37,139 nt of DNA from Basidiobolus meristosporus CBS 931.73 (taxonomy: Eukaryota; Basidiobolomycota; Basidiobolomycetes; Basidiobolales; Basidiobolaceae): contig MCFE01000775.1 of the NCBI GenBank assembly GCA_002104905.1, forward strand, positions 1 through 37,139, in the 5' to 3' direction. The notes under the pieces were generated by a model, which had not been told where the DNA came from, did no database searches, and saw only the letters and a program-made list of their open reading frames with translations. Within the stretch, counting starts at the first letter, position 1. The number at the start of each line of letters is the position of its first letter. The position numbers were made by a program, and so were the translations under genes. Below are positions 20,261 through 31,544 of the stretch, in pieces.

Positions 20261-22611
20261 TGTGATGATCCTGTTGTAGTAGGGTCACAGTGACACTCAC
20301 TGATAGATATGCTCAGTCTCATATTTTCTACTCTCCTATCTTTCTAATTCCCTTATTTTAGTTTTATCCCATTTGTCATACTTGATCAGTACTATCCCAT
20401 AAGCCAGCTGACTATCGGACCTGCTTACCTTATTGCATAAGTTATCCCTCCCTTGATGTAAGATTAGTTGATGTAGATGCTTCTCATCAGGCAAGCGCCT
20501 ACCCCAGTACCTGTGACACATGACCAATCCATGTCACCATCCCCACCATTTTCACAATGTATATAGTATCCTTAAGTTACACAGGCTTCAGAATACTGAT
20601 TCCTAATTGGTTGGGTGTGCTGTGCCTCCTAGAATCTTCCAGCGCCTACTTGGGACATTCTTAGCTCATTCTGATGTCATCAAGATTTCTATTTGACCTC
20701 CAGAACCTTCTGGAACACCATGATTAGTAATCTCTTAGCCAGTGAGAAAGGTAGAGCAGGGATGCAATCCTTCCACATTAGATCACCATCCCTTTTATCA
20801 ACATACCAACTTGTTGATTAGAGTGATCACTGCTACCTGCTGCCACCTAAACTTTCAATCCCAGACCACAGGACACTCCCAGGAAACTGTGCTGACAGCC
20901 AACTGACCTTGGAGGCACTACTTGTCAGGAATTCTCAGAGTAGGTATCTTTTATTATATTTGATTCTTTTCCAAGTGTGTTCTTGTACAGGCAAAGATAC
21001 TTTTCTGTCTTTGTGGCTATTGACAAAAGCCAAGTTCTTACCAAGTCCCTGCTGGTGAAGTTTACAATTGTTTTGGCTTTGGAAGCACTAGTATATTGTC
21101 ATCTCAAAGGATGCTGAACCCTGCACATACTTTTGTTAAGATGCCTACTAAGTTGAAGACTGAAGCTCAATAGTTTTCCCTTGACAAGCATGTGGCTTTA
21201 TTCCCTTTCTCATTAGAGTAGAGACAAAACCCAGGTATTCCTTGCAAGCTTTGGCCAGAGGTTATTACACCCAGTGAATACCCCACACAAAACACTTAAG
21301 AAATGCTGGTCATATCTCTCCCTTGGACCTAAAAGCCACCACACTGTCAAAAGGCTGTTGCAAATTCTAAGTCCTACAATTAAGAGGTATTGATCCCACG
21401 AGGACACCATGCAAAGACCCTCAAAAAAATGATTGCATCTAAGATTTCACTAAAATTTAATCAAAATTTCTCATCACAACAATACAAAAGTGGCTATTGA
21501 TTGGTTCTCTGCCAATTATCTCACTTTCTGATCCCAGACACTCTATCACCTCCAATGTTTGTGTGTAAAGAGTGGCTATTGCCACTTTTTCTCACTCCAT
21601 ACTTTTTTGACTCAACTGTTTTCTTATTTTTTATGCATACAAATTGATTCATATCCAGTGAAGCTTCAGTTATACCTCAATTGATAATTGTATTGACCTA
21701 CTGAAGTCCCTATACCCTGCACTAACATTAAGCCCAACCCCATACTCAACAATCAACATCATTAAAATCCACCACTTCATAAGTATTTCTGCAGTCACTC
21801 TCTGTTTCCTTGACTTCAGCAGGAACCATATGGCTTTAAGCCATTATTCATTCACTGGTTCCCATACATCCTGGTCTTCTGCTGGCACTGCAAGGTCTAG
21901 CACCTCATCTGCCAGTCTTTGCAATAAACCTTGCAATATTCAGGTGCATTTTCTTGAGCACTGATCTTGAAGAAGTGCTGCAACCTTTTGGTATGTCTAT
22001 TGATGTTCCAAAACTCCACTGATGGCATTGTGCTAACCTAATTAAGTTCTGAATGTTGTTACTTTGTCTGTCAATGGATCTCCACTGTGCCAACAATGGA
22101 GGACCTGGAGGTTGTGGTAGACAAATTGCCTTTCTCTGCAAACTAACCTACCTCACTGTAGCATAGCTCAGTTGGCTGCGCTTCCAACTCTTGTGAAACC
22201 AACTGTTTTCTTGTTGGTAATTCTCTGTGGCTATGATGCTATTCAGGCTGTTATGGGCTTATGGCATTAGTTGGCAAGGACTGCATCTTTTTTCTCACTC
22301 TTCCCTGTCTCCAGCTTAGGTAGAAAATTTTCCCTTGACCTTTTCTTTTATCACTGTAGGCAACCTGACACTTTGTTTCCTCTAGTTTCAAGATCATTGC
22401 CTATGCTGTTACAGGCTCCTAAGGTAGCCACTTGTTTTTATCACTGCCTGGTCCATTGCTACTAGTTTGACTGGGTGCTTTTTGAGCAGGATCACACTTT
22501 TTCGTTAGTAAAAGCTGTGCTGCTCATCTGTATCTGCCTTCATTTCCCTTATAGGCTCTCTTCAAGCTACTTGAAGTCTCTTTGATGCTTGCTTGGAGGT
22601 TTGGCCCTGCT
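20261..22611 (-). pseudogene. Tnp2-element accessory protein gene, copy Y (3' half)
   Basis: Minus-strand match to 171-830 and 1513-2750 of copy X. It includes the VLDLAVPAEDQDVWEPV and ILMKWWILMMLIVEYGVGL segments near 21700-21900. It is interrupted near its end by the LTR-like unit at 20275-21343. It provides empty sites for the gypsy solo LTR at 1583 and for the copia-2 LTR at 5767. It is truncated at 22611 by a copia fragment. Confidence 0.5.
20275..21343 (+). repeat. 1.07-kb LTR-like unit, copy 3, with target duplication
   Basis: TGTAGTAGGGTCACAGTGAC to AAAGCCACCACA, 1069 bp. Flanked by ctgt at 20271-20274 and 21344-21347. The homologous sequence at about 171-190 (gatcctgtcaaag) is the unoccupied site, which confirms a 4-bp duplication and both ends. 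No coding capacity. Confidence 0.8.
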
Positions 22612-23051
22612 TGATATTTGTAAAGTTCTGCTTGATGGTAGAAGTCCTCTTTTGAATAAAATAAGGCAATTAGGGCTTGTAACCTGGTGCAATTCAAGAA
22701 GTGATTGGAATATAAGGAACTTATCCAGAAATAGTGATAATATTTAGCTATTGTTTATTCTTGAAGAAGCTCAGTATTTATACCTTTGTAGAAGAAGTAC
22801 AACTGTAACACTTAGTAAGAAGGGTTTCTCAGCATTCAGTAGCATTCTGTAAAAGTTTCTGGGGTAATACATCATATTTGGTACAAGTGCTAAATTAATC
22901 CTGACATTAGGGAACAATTATGGGATCATAGTTTTGAAGAAAGTGGCAAAATTAGGGCTATAAGCTAGTCCTCTAGTGACCAAGACTAGTCCACATTGGC
23001 TAGGTAAATTTATAGCTGTTGAACAATACTAAATGGTCCAATATCTTGACA
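22612..23051 (-). mobile_element. copia-1 5' LTR, primer site and gag start (fragment)
   Basis: Minus strand: LTR 23051-22685 (TGTCAAGATATTGGACC to TTGCACCA), then GGTTACAAGCCC at 22684-22673 in place of GGTTATGAGCCC, then a leader and the first about 12 gag codons with ATG changed to AGG. It is cut at about 22612. It matches 31140-31580 closely. The remainder of the element is gone, and accessory-gene DNA follows. Confidence 0.8.
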
Positions 23052-23830
23052 TTCCCTCAAGATAAAGAAACAGGACAGTGCTTCAACAGCCTCATTGAGA
23101 GCCACTGATAGTATTTCAACAGAGGTATTGTAGCCTGCAGCCAGCTCTATATAATGCTACTATACCAATTTACCAAGTTGTATTACCTTTTTCTACATTC
23201 CCTGTGCCATTCATATATCACTGTAATATCACCCCTCTTTATTTACATACCAATACTGCCCTGGGTATTGCTGATGGAGTTTGAATCAAGAATCTTATGG
23301 CATTCTGCTTACAAACCTCTACATTCATGTACATCTGCTGCAATTGCTAGACTTCTATCACCTCTGCTCTACAGCTCTTTAGTGGGACACACGTAAAGTT
23401 GCTATATATATCCTTCATTGGTGGTCACATATGCATCTTGCAGATATGTGCTTGCTTGCCATCACTTTGGCCATGAATACTGCCTGATTATCTGCAAGGA
23501 CCACTTCAGTATTTAGCCAAGATATCCTTCTCCCTGCTAGACTCTAGTCACCCTTATTGGTGCACTCTGGCTCCTGTTTGTGTATATTCCATATTGAATG
23601 GTACAAAAACCAACTTGTGACCAAGACAAACCTGGAATACTCTGGTAAAGCTGTCCTAATAAAAGTCAGTTGCTTGTTGCACCCTACTCCATATGTGGTG
23701 CATTACTGGCAAGCTGAACACTTTGCAACTGTGGCATTATCTGATGTGAATGCTATGTAACTGTCAACACATGTTGGTTTCAGGATGGTCTCTGGGTCAT
23801 ATGGTGCCAGTCTCAAGACAGTTGTCCATT
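23052..23830 (-). pseudogene. Tnp2-element remnant (transposase N-part joined to 3' region)
   Basis: 23700-23830 (minus) matches the early transposase segment around 19100 (copy D). An internal deletion then joins it to a stretch also present at 25290-25620 (plus) and in part at 29590-29800, where one frame in the 25329 copy reads HHTIQYRIHTNKSQS and FADIQEVFMAEVVAAKYMTA. The latter could be the transposase C-terminus or a third reading frame of the element; I cannot decide. Stops are frequent. Confidence 0.4.
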
Positions 23831-23932
23831 TGTATATGAATGTAAGATTCAATGATGACCTGCCATAGTAAGCATTATATACACAGTTGTAGCACTATAT
23901 ATACATGTATGTAGCACCATTTCCCCTTTAGT

Positions 23933-23968
23933 ATGACTCACTTCCATACATATGCTGCCAAAAATCTG
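23933..23968 (+). pseudogene. accessory gene start stub, copy III
   Basis: ATG plus about 11 codons (MTHFHTYAAK) matching the accessory starts at 9516 and 17169, with the usual upstream sequence from 23830. It is then joined directly to a copia RNase H fragment at 23970. Confidence 0.5.
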
Positions 23969-23969
23969 A

Positions 23970-24186
23970 TCATATTGCAGCAGTTAGGCAGATCTTTTTA
24001 TACCTAAAAGGAACTGCTGATATCTGCACAAGATACAATTATAAGGATTCAGAGCAGGATCTTGTGGGAAACTCTGATGTTGATTGCGGACAGAATTTGG
24101 AACACAGAAGATCAACCTCAGGATACACCTTTCTTTACTGTAATGGTGCAATTTTATGGAAATCAAGAAAGCAACTAACCGTAGCA
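23970..24186 (+). pseudogene. copia-2 RT end and RNase H, left fragment
   Basis: Readable without a stop: DHIAAVRQIFLYLKGTADI, then DLVGNSDVDCGQNLEHRRS, TSGYTFLYCNG and KQLTVALS. These are the D-x-D-W-like and RRSTSGY...WKSRKQ...VALS signatures of Ty1/copia RNase H (the usual DSDW reads DVDC). It breaks exactly after VALS; the continuation is at 25735. Confidence 0.8.
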
Positions 24187-25130
24187 CTTTCTATCACTGT
24201 CTGTGGGATCTCTACTTTGTCAACAATTGAGGATATGAAGGCTGTGGTTGACAAATTGCCTTTCTCTGCTAACTCCTCTACCTCACTGAAATGTAGCTTA
24301 GCTGGCTGTGCTTTCAACTCTTATGAAAACAGCTCTTTTCTTCTTGTTAATACTTCTAGGCTATGATAGGAGTCAGTCTGGTTCCAGGCTTAAAGTGTTA
24401 ATTGGCAAGAACTGCAGCTTTTTTTTCACGCTTCCCTGTCTCTGGCTTGGGCAGACTCTTTTCCCTTTACCTTTTCCTTTATCACTGCCAGGTCTTTCAC
24501 TCTGTCTTTGTCTGAGTGCTTCTTGTATTGGACTATGTTTTCTCCTTGATAAGTTCTGCTCTGATGCATATGTTTTGGCTAGCTTGTCCCTTGCTGGCAC
24601 TCTGCAGGCAACTTGGTGCTTCTTTTCTACTTGTTTGAAGCTCTCAGCCCATGCTGTGGCAGGCTCCTGAGGTAGTTGCTTGTGTTTATCACTGTCTGGC
24701 ACTTCACTACTACATTGACAGTGCTTCCTGAGTAGAAATACTTTTTTTCCTTATTAAATGTTGTACTGGTGCACCTGTGTCTGTCTGCTTTGTATTATTG
24801 TCACTCTTCCAGCTGTTCAATGTCTCTTTGACACTTGCTTGGAGCTCTTTTCCCTGCTTGCAACAGACTCAAGCAGGAGCTGCTGGATGTGAGCCATTGC
24901 ACTCTTATCCTTCTGCTTTGGATAGTTTTTGCCATTCTTGAGATACTTTCTTAGACAAACCATGCTGACTCAAAATCCGTTGACTGGTTTGAGTCCAGAA
25001 TATTTACTATAGAGTAAGTCAAGCGCATTCAGCTTTGCCTTGAGTACCTGATGGTTTTGCAAAACGCCAGCTGTAAGGTGTTGGCATGCTATACATCCAA
25101 CAGCCTCTTGAATATTAGCCCATGCTTCAT
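24187..25130 (-). pseudogene. Tnp2-element accessory protein gene, copy Z (middle part)
   Basis: Minus-strand homologue of 2150-3000 and 6116-6830, including the basic SERPGSDKGKGKGKRV segment at about 24480. It sits, with the adjoining transposon remnant, inside the RNase H gene of copia-2. Confidence 0.5.
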
Positions 25131-25734
25131 CACTGCCCAATGAGCTGCCACATGGAGGACAGCCAGGAAGAGTAGGCTAGTACTGAGGATGGATGCACAA
25201 ATAAAGACACCTATGCCTATGACATTAGGATGCTAAGCAGCCACAAAGCATGGGTAATAGTTAAGTGATATAAAGTTGGGTTGGGTGCAACAAGCAACTA
25301 ATTATCAATTGGATAACTCAACCAAGGTATGCCCAATTTTCCCTGGTCACAAGCCAATCACCACACCATTCAATACAGAATTCACACAAACAAGAGCCAG
25401 AGCATATCTATAAGGGGGACTAGAATCCAGCAGGGAGAAGGGGTATATTGGCTAAATACCAAAAAGCTCTTTGCGGATATTCAGGAGGTATTCATGGCAG
25501 AAGTGGTGGCAGCCAAGTATATGACTGCATGATGTATATGTCACCAGCAATACAAGGTATACAGCAACTTTGCAAGTATCACGCCAAAAGTTGATGTCAT
25601 AGAAGTATGTGAATTGTGGCAGCTGTGCGCATTTGTAGAGTTTAGAAAGCAGGAGGCCATGGTATTTTTTGATTCAAACTATATATGGCATACCCAAGAT
25701 AGTTGTGGGTAGGCAAATAAAGAGGGAGGGTCAT
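25131..25734 (+). pseudogene. Tnp2-element 3' region remnant
   Basis: Homologous to 29590-29830 (minus) and 23400-23700 (minus). A 67-codon open stretch at 25329-25532 reads GMPNFPWSQANHHTIQYR and continues to AEVVAAKYMTA, conserved in the copy at 23500. Its family is not recognised. It lies directly before the resumed copia-2 frame at 25735. Confidence 0.4.
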
Positions 25735-26069
25735 GTACAGTAGCCTCTGAAGCCACAAAAGAAGCAAAGTGGCTAAGAAAGCATTTAAAGACTTGGGCTT
25801 ATGTTAAAAAGCACCTATTACTTTATCTCAAATAATCAAGGATGTATACAAATAGGTAGAAATCCAACTTTTTATTCTAGAGCTAAGTAAACAGATATCA
25901 GATATTATTTTATATGTAAATCTTTGGAGAGCAACTTGGTCAACTTACTTAACTGTCCTTCAGACAAGATGATTGCAACCAAAATTACCAAGCCATTAGC
26001 TAGAGACAAGTCTAAATAACTTAGGTTACAGCCAGGAGTAGTATGTATTAATGTATAGTTGGATGTGGG
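25735..26069 (+). pseudogene. copia-2 RNase H C-terminus
   Basis: Continues the fragment that stopped at 24186: SEATKEAKWLRK, then NNQGCIQIGRNPTFYSRAK, TDIRYYFICKSLESNL and ITKPLARDKSK, the standard C-terminus of Ty1/copia polyproteins. It has frameshifts and two stops. A purine-rich ggatgtggg directly precedes the LTR at 26070. Confidence 0.8.
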
Positions 26070-26419
26070 TGTTGTAAAGAGTTTGTAGTTCCACCTAAAA
26101 TATTCATTCAACTTAGTCACTCAAATCAGCACCTTCAAATCTTAGGGAATACTTATCAAACTCCATGTTGCAATTCATTTATAATATTTGCACCATGACT
26201 ACAGGTACCCAGAACTTGAAATTTTCAAGAGTTGTTAACGCAGCCTAAAACTTTGCATTCATGCTTGTGGGACCTTCCTGGACATTTTGTAGGTGTTGGT
26301 AATACCAAGATCATGTAAAGTATATATACTACACTTATGTTTAATAAACTATTAAGTAAAAGACATTTAGTGCACTTGTTGCCCCAATGACTTCCAATTT
26401 CTCCATAACTCCTATGACA
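26070..26419 (+). repeat. copia-2 3' LTR
   Basis: 350 bp, TGTTGTAAAGAG to CCTATGACA, matching the solo LTR at 5767-6115. TATA-like stretch near 26322-26330 and AATAAA near 26343. It follows the copia-2 C-terminus by a few bases, as a 3' LTR should. The right flank does not duplicate anything on the left because the 5' half of the element is missing. Confidence 0.8.
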
Positions 26420-26659
26420 GAAACCTGATGCCTTATCTAGTTTGCAGTGCTATGTAGCCTCAATATAGAGGAAAACAAACAGACAACTACTACAGAGCTC
26501 TGTTTCATTTACAACTAGAAAAAATTGATCTAATCCACTTAAATTTCTGTGCACTTATGTAAGGTATATCTTCAAGTGGAATGAAGTATTTTTTCACACT
26601 TTTTGGTGGTTATTTAAGATACATGTAGGTATACCTTATAAAAAGCCTGGTAAGTAGAG
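26420..26659. other. unassigned spacer
   Basis: No reading frame or known repeat. The only structure seen is a short inverted repeat, TAAGGTATA near 26562 and TATACCTTA near 26631. Confidence 0.4.
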
Positions 26660-27186
26660 TTGTTACATTGTACCAAGCCAGGGTGGGTGGTGTAATACAC
26701 AGTTGCAAAGAGTAAATGGGCGCCATATTGTGATACAGATGATGTATATATATGCAGGGTTCATTTTATGGGGGCCTTGTCTCATATGTGATACAACATT
26801 GATAGCACTTGTATCATTAATTTTGTGATCACTGATTTGCAATGGCATGATTCAAATTGCAAAAAAAATGTGTTGTTTGTGTCATGACAAAGGGTAACAA
26901 GTCAATGCAATTGCATCAATTCCTAGATTTTTTTTCACAGGGATGACTACCAAAGCATTTGGTACTTAATCACTTTCTCACCTGAACTACTTCACATTAA
27001 CCATCATCTTGGCTACTTGGGTACTTGTAGTCAGTATTTTGCCTCCTAGTTGATAAGTGCAATGCTTGAGCTTGGCATTACTGAGTTGCTCCAGATGATG
27101 TAATGGAACCACCCTGGAGTGTCATGTGCTGACATGTTCTTTTACTTGCCAAAGACTCTGGTGGTGGAGGCACTTCATATGGGTCC

Positions 27187-27551
27187 TGTTGCAATTTAAG
27201 AAGTAATTTGGATAAAAGGAACTTATCAAGAGATAGTGATGATAGTTGAGCTGTAGTTTATTCATAAAGAGGCTCAGTATTCATCCCTTTGTAGAATTAA
27301 TGGAGCAGTAACACTAAGGAGGGTTTCCCAACATCCAGGAGCATACTGTGACAGCTCTCAGAATACTACTTAATGGTTGGTAAAAGTGTTAATTTGATTT
27401 TGACTATAGGGGAGTAATAATAGGATCATAGATATGAAGAAACTGGCAAAGTTAGGGCTGTAAATTAGTCCTACAGTGACCAGGTAGAGTCTAGAATTGC
27501 TAAGTAGATTTTTAGCTGCTGAATGATACTAAATAGTCCAATATTTCAACA
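27187..27551 (-). repeat. solo copia-1 LTR
   Basis: 365 bp matching 31140-31508 in reverse, ends TGTTGAAATATTGGAC and AAATTGCAACA on the minus strand. Flanks ggtcc (27182-27186) and ggtca (27552-27556) are a 5-bp target duplication with one change. The young H copy has the unoccupied ggtca at 36255-36259. Confidence 0.9.
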
Positions 27552-28263
27552 GGTCATTTTCTGTCAGCTCTTCAGAAGTAGTTTGTCAGCTGTCAGGTGT
27601 AACGGCACATGCAGGTGCAACTTGTTGTGTTGGCATAGCCCTAAGCTGAGTTTGATGTGATGTTATAAATTGATGTGACCCAGCCTGCTCCAATGGACTT
27701 GTGTCCAAATGAGCAGTTTGGCAAGTTCTGCATGTTTTGCTCTGAAGTGCACCTGTTGATCCAAAGCATGATGTTGATCTGATGGACATTAACTTGACAA
27801 GGGGGGCTTTTGCAAAGGGTGTTGGTGTAGATTGGACTGACATGTGCTGGTGCACTGATTTGGCAGGGGCTGTTAAGGTTTCCAGCAGGGTGAGCTGGCA
27901 CAATCAAGATGCATTTGCTGGCTGTCTTTGTTCTTCCTCTTGAGCCTCTCCTTCTATTTCCTCAAGGTATGCAATTTCCCTCTGTCTGATACTTTGGAAT
28001 TGTTGCCTTGATGAGTCCTGTGTATATTGCTCATAGAAGCCACTTAGCTCAACTGATATATATCACTTGGTACATTGGTCATTTGATGCAAAAACTCATT
28101 TAAAATCTCTTTTGTTCTTAAACTTGAGGCAGAATCCAATGCATCCAGCCCACACTGTGCAACTTGCGCTTGGTATCATTAGCGCATGGCTTCATCATCT
28201 AATCCCCTCACCCTAGGCTCATGCCTGACTTCAATACTTGTCCTGTTATATAACTTTTTACAT

Positions 28264-28577
28264 GCACCCCTATGAAAAATCTCAAGCTTGGAATTCATTT
28301 GGTCTTCATCCAGTATTCTTATAGTGTTTTGCTGACATTCAGCTGGTAACTTTGGTTGAAGATTTCAGGTGCAATTGCTCATGGAAGTAGTGGGCAGCCA
28401 TTTAGCAGATTTGACATGAATACCTGTGAGCCTAGTCTACCCCTGGAGAATTGGTTTGCCTGTGTGCTCATCAGCTGATAACAAAGATACTGAGAGTTGT
28501 CAATTCCAAGAAATTAGGAATTCTGCTGATATTATGATGGTATTTTGCTGGCTATTTTTTAGTTTTTTGTCATAGGG
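28264..28577. mobile_element. MITE-like insertion
   Basis: A 314-bp block absent from the young H copy. Ends are imperfect inverted repeats: GCACCCCTATGAAAAATCTC at the left and, read inward from the right, CCCTATGACAAAAAACT. It is flanked by acat (28260-28263 and 28578-28581). No coding capacity. Superfamily not assigned. Confidence 0.6.
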
Positions 28578-28858
28578 ACATTTGCTGGCATCTTGACGTA
28601 GAACTCATGCCACAGCCTTCTACTCTGATCTGTTCATTGCTGTCAACTCTCTGAGGTACACAGTTCTGCTAGATTAATATGTAGTGCCAAAATATCTGTA
28701 CAAAGGCTCATCATACATACTTGGGCCGTACTAGAATTATTTGGCAAGAACTCAAATGGATCCAACATCAAATTTTCTAGTGTGGACCATGCTTGTGAGT
28801 TGGGGGATAGGTTTTGTCTAGGTTGTACTAATGAGCTTAAACTTGGTATAGGGGCCAT

Positions 28859-29519
28859 AATGGCAGACTAGAATACTTATACAGTAATGTATTGCCATCA
28901 ACCTAGTCTTTTAGGAACCATATATGAAAACTAATATGATTGTTGAAAATTCCATATGTAATACATGCACCATTTTGGATTGCATTGACACAGATCAGAT
29001 TGCATCAATTGCAGATTTCCAATATGATTATGGACTTGCAAGTAAATCATCAGTAAAATTGCCAAGTCACTGTTTGAGGACAAATTTTGTAACTTAATGA
29101 TGGGATATGTGACAATTGATGGAGATTTAATCAGAATGCATGGAAGTTCAGGTGAATTAAGCCAAATGTGACAAATCAACATATATCACCTCCACTTGAC
29201 CCTACTGAACAAATTAAGTCCCACATGTGGATCCGGTTGGGATCAGCCCTCAGGATCCCATAGGGTTCCTATCAGGAGACCATAATAACACCAGCAGCTT
29301 GGAATTAGTGACCATTTACATGACCTTATGACAAGATCATAACAGCATTTGGCCAATTTTACTGCTTAGTCAAGTAAAAAAAATGATGTTTGAGTGGTGT
29401 TTTGCCAAGGCTAGCATAGCATTGATGCGGTCTCACTGCTCTCTGATCTATTTGAGTGGATCTATCCAGCCAGTACATCCAATTGCCTGATATGGCAAAA
29501 ATATAACTGTGTTTTGGCA
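28859..29519. other. unassigned, possibly more of element H
   Basis: No convincing gene. It lies upstream of the H start codon and before the next transposase relic, so it may contain the H promoter or a second H gene, but nothing here supports either. A local short palindromic stretch ggatcc...ggatcc occurs around 29230-29260. Confidence 0.35.
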
Positions 29520-30676
29520 GCCTCATTGTGAGCCTTTGATTGCATTAGCATGGCGGTATGGTGGCCCACAGCTAGTTCTGTCTAGTGCTGCTGTACCAAT
29601 TTACCAAATGGTGTAGCAAATGGCTTGTAACAAAGAGAAATGTGGCATACCCTGGTAGAGTTTCCTAATCAAAAATAGTTGCTTGTTACACCCAACCCAA
29701 CTTTGCACTTCTTAGCTGATTACACACACATAGTGGCTGCTTAGCTTCTTAATGCCATAGGCATAGGTGTCTCCATATGCACACTTGTTATTTTATTTTT
29801 TAGCTCCTCCTGGCTGTCCTCCATGCGCAAACACATTATGTTTATGACATACTTGAAGGTAATTTTCTTGATGAGATTGGGATGAGGGAATACCTGCAAC
29901 TTGAGTTACATTCCTATCTTCCCATACATCTGCTACATAGGATACTCCCATAAGGTGAGGCAAGGTCCAATATTCTCAACACACCAAGCCAGGTTGGAAT
30001 AGCAAATGTATTCAGCAGTGGCAGAGATCTACTCACTCAGCTTATGTTTACAGTATAGCAACTCAAATCCCATCACATACTCCTTGCCCAAAAGCTGTAG
30101 ATGTGTTAAACTGGCATTGGTGATCTGCTGCTTGATATGTATTGCCAAAATGACCAACTATGACCCTCAATACTTTCATTTTACTTTTTGTAGAAATGGA
30201 TTCAGGAGGCCACCTGAATAAATATATAACCAGTTCATCCAGCCTTGCAATTGTATTGTGAAATATGCATGTAAATGTTGATTAGAGCCTGTGAGAAGTG
30301 CTTAGAGTAGTGGGTACTCTGTAATATCTTGTCAATTCTTGCAAATTTCTCTGGTATCTCAAAGGGCTCATATAACCTGATATGCCCCAAATACAATGTG
30401 GTCATTGGTATAGGTATACTGCTGAAAAGCAAATCCATTTCTTCCAGTGGAAAGCTTTTGCTCTAACAGATATCCTCTCTCTGTAGAAACTCTGGTTTCC
30501 AATTTACTCCATACTTTGGCAAATGGCTTATGGCTTGCCAACTTTGCTGCAATTTTATGCTGACTTTGGTATACTCTCTTTGCTGAAAGATGATATTCTT
30601 AGTGTTGGTGTTTGGGTAATAATAATATGTGTAAGTTGTGGAGCAAGGCCCCTAGATCTCACACATTGACAGCAAT
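29520..30676 (-). pseudogene. Tnp2-like transposase, copy A (middle and C-terminal parts)
   Basis: Minus strand from 30676: a CQ-CEI-like motif and YYYYPNTNT, then SFPLEEMDLLFSSIPIPMTT, GHIRLYEPFEIPEKFARI and QALINIYMHISQYNCKAG, a 67-codon open stretch (30235-30438). The downstream 3' part is shared with 25131-25734. The order of blocks agrees with copies B, C and D. The left boundary is approximate. Confidence 0.55.
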
Positions 30677-31020
30677 TGTTATGATCTGCCGCTTGAATGT
30701 TTAAATTAGATCAGTTTTTAGTCAAATCATTTAGTTATATGTTTAGGTTATCAGTATATCAGTATTATCTGTCAAATTAGTAGCATTAATCAGCAAATGA
30801 ATCAGCAGATCCTTATCAGACAGAAATGGATACATAAGTAGGATCTTATTGGGTGATGATGATGCAATCAAATGAGTCATCAGCCACAGCCTACATTTGG
30901 AAATACAATTAGTCAGCAATTGTTCTGGCAAAATGTATATAAGGAGCTGCTGAAATTGCAATAAAGATCAGTCCAAGTTTTAGTGAATACAATACTAGCT
31001 AAACTCCCTATTCCTCAACA
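30677..31020 (+). repeat. solo LTR of an unrelated family
   Basis: 344 bp, TGTTATGATCTGCCGC to ATTCCTCAACA, with TATATAA at about 30939-30945 and AATAAAG near 30960, so it has LTR form. No other copy in the window. The flanks gcaat and actct do not match: the left is transposase DNA and the right a copia-2-like fragment, which points to loss by recombination. Confidence 0.6.
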
Positions 31021-31139
31021 ACTCTTATCTTGTCCTCAATGACCTTCACAAGATCTTGTTCTGAACTCTGATAGGTGTACCTCAAGCCAATATCAGCAGC
31101 TCCTTTCAGTTATCTCAAAATCCACTTAACAGCTGCAAT
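31021..31139 (-). pseudogene. copia-2-like RT/RNase H fragment
   Basis: Minus strand reads IAAVKWILR*LKGAADIGL and SSEQDLVKVIEDKI, the same segment as 23980-24060 of copia-2. It is the landing site of copia-1, whose LTR starts at 31140 within the codons for QIAAVKW. Confidence 0.7.
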
Positions 31140-31508
31140 TGTTGAAATATTGGACTATTTGGTATCATTCAGCAGCTAAAAATTTACTTAACAATTCTAG
31201 GCTAGTCTTAGTCACTGTAGGACTCATTTACTGCCTTAACTTTGCCACTTTCCCCAGATATATGATCTTATGATTATTCCCCTATAGTCAGGATCAAATT
31301 AGCACTATTACCAAACATTATGTACTAACCCTGAAACTGTTACAGAATGCTCCTGAATATTGAGAAACCTTCCCTACTTAGTGTTGCAGCTGTATTACTT
31401 CTACAAAGGTATAAATACTGAGCTTCTTTATGAATAAACAACAGTTCAACTATTATCACTATTTCTTGATAAGTTCCTTATATCCAAATCACTTCTTATA
31501 TTGCAACA
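31140..31508 (+). repeat. copia-1 5' LTR with promoter
   Basis: 369 bp, TGTTGAAATATTGGACTATT to TATTGCAACA. TATAAATA at 31410-31417 and AATAAA at 31433-31438. The left flank gcaat (31135-31139) is the expected target copy; its partner lies beyond the truncated 3' end. Confidence 0.9.
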
Positions 31509-31520
31509 GGTTATGAGCCC
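31509..31520 (+). promoter_or_regulatory. copia-1 primer-binding site, half-tRNA type
   Basis: GGTTATGAGCCC directly follows the LTR. It is the reverse complement of GGGCTCATAACC, the anticodon stem-loop (CAU) of initiator tRNA-Met in fungi. Drosophila copia and yeast Ty5 are known to prime from a 5' half of initiator tRNA-Met cut in the anticodon loop, and this site fits that mode. Confidence 0.8.
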
Positions 31521-31544
31521 CGATTGCCTTAATCTATTCTAAAG

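Larger units (their letters stand above)
26660..28858 (-). mobile_element. element H, old CpG-depleted copy
   Basis: Aligns with 35250-37139 from its left end (TTGTTACATTGTACC versus TTGTTCCATCGTACC) onward, apart from a 482-bp segment present only in the young copy and two inserts here (27187-27551, 28264-28577). CpG in the young copy is almost always TpG or CpA here. The class of the element is not recognised; no transposase, RT or terminal repeats could be identified in the part seen. It probably extends past 28858. Confidence 0.6.
26916..28858 (-). pseudogene. element H protein gene, old copy
   Basis: Starts with ATG at 28858 (MAPIPSLSSLVQPRQNLSPN) and follows the young copy to a stop at 26916-26918. 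Readable blocks include LCTDILALHINLAELCTSES, CKKLYNRTSIEVRHEPRVRG and KEILNEFLHQMTNV. It is broken by stops, frameshifts, a solo LTR and a MITE-like insert. It supplies the N-terminus that lies outside the window for the young copy. Without inserts the protein would be a little over 400 residues. No family recognised. Confidence 0.55.
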
